Shown: in pieces, positions 5,999 to 6,023 of the stretch
How the letters are laid out: each line of letters starts with the position of its first letter
Position numbering within the stretch: the stretch's first letter is position 1
Notes under the pieces: generated by a model
What the model was told of the DNA's origin: nothing
Seen by the model: only the letters and a program-made list of their open reading frames with translations
Databases searched by the model: none
Made by a program: the position numbers and the translations under genes
Origin: Deltaproteobacteria bacterium
GTDB lineage: Bacteria; Desulfobacterota; Desulfobacteria; Desulfobacterales; JAUVVS01
Length of the DNA stretch: 6,023 nucleotides
Reading direction: 5' to 3'
Assembly: GCA_030604545.1 (NCBI GenBank)
Contig: JAUVVS010000144.1
Coordinates: 1-6,023 of the forward strand

Positions 5999-6023
5999 AC
6001 TGCTGCTACTGTCTTTTGATCAA

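Larger units (their letters stand above)
5872..6020. repeat. Nested complementary arms enclosing the three-way-junction element
   Basis: ATCAAAAG (5872-5879) is the perfect reverse complement of CTTTTGAT (6013-6020), and TAGCAG (5890-5895) of CTGCTA (6003-6008). Both pairs are nested correctly around the 5912-5998 structure, so the stretch could fold as one RNA or single-stranded DNA of about 149 nt with asymmetric internal loops. Short arms like these can occur by chance in AT-rich DNA, so the extension is less certain than the core. The window ends three bases later, so the element may continue. Confidence 0.35.
5709..6023. other. Non-coding tail of the operon, rich in inverted repeats
   Basis: No gene can be supported in these 315 nt. 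Short frames exist (17 codons from ATG 5711; a frame from TTG 5765 to TAA near 5870), but they lack ribosome binding sites and recognisable content. The stretch carries a hairpin just after the operon (5731-5750), a small hairpin (5849-5863) and a large multi-stem structure (5912-5998) nested in weaker arms (5872-6020). I see no convincing sigma-70 promoter. Confidence 0.6.

Noticed and set aside
5872..6020. Insertion sequence with terminal inverted repeats
   Set aside because: The outer repeats are only 8 bp, no transposase lies between them and no target-site duplication is visible.

Overview
The window is a bacterial surface-polysaccharide or nucleotide-sugar type gene cluster, AT-rich (about 40% G+C judged by eye) and read entirely on the + strand. 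Nothing in it fixes the taxon. A Gram-negative environmental bacterium is plausible because the gene families resemble those of O-antigen/exopolysaccharide clusters, but this is inference.

Layout: (1) 1-345, the 3' end of a ParB-like-domain gene cut by the window edge. (2) 349-1350, an extended SDR related to GDP-fucose synthase and nucleotide-sugar epimerases. (3) 1366-2745, a B12-binding-domain radical SAM protein. (4) 2749-3246, an RmlC-like (dTDP-4-dehydrorhamnose 3,5-epimerase family) cupin. (5) 3272-4666, a second B12-binding-domain radical SAM protein. (6) 4656-5708, a second GDP-fucose-synthase-like SDR. Intergenic gaps are 3, 15, 3 and 25 nt, then an 11-nt overlap. Most starts have a good Shine-Dalgarno sequence and no internal promoter or terminator is evident, so this is almost certainly one operon. 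The order SDR / radical SAM / RmlC / radical SAM / SDR has paralogues placed symmetrically around the cupin.

Working model (inference): the SDRs and the RmlC-like epimerase rearrange a 4-keto-deoxy nucleotide sugar, and the two cobalamin-type radical SAM enzymes perform radical chemistry (C-methylation, dehydration or rearrangement) on it or on a linked lipid or glycan. Both SDRs lack the catalytic Tyr of the YxxxK motif, so they may not do textbook epimerase/reductase chemistry. No glycosyltransferase, transporter or nucleotidyltransferase lies in the window; these would be expected outside it.

5709-6023 has no convincing gene but is rich in inverted repeats. The best is an 87-nt three-way-junction element (5912-5998) made of three stems that all contain a GGATA / TCCA-like core with one mismatch each. 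It is nested inside further complementary arms (5872-6020). This is the most unusual non-coding signal in the window.
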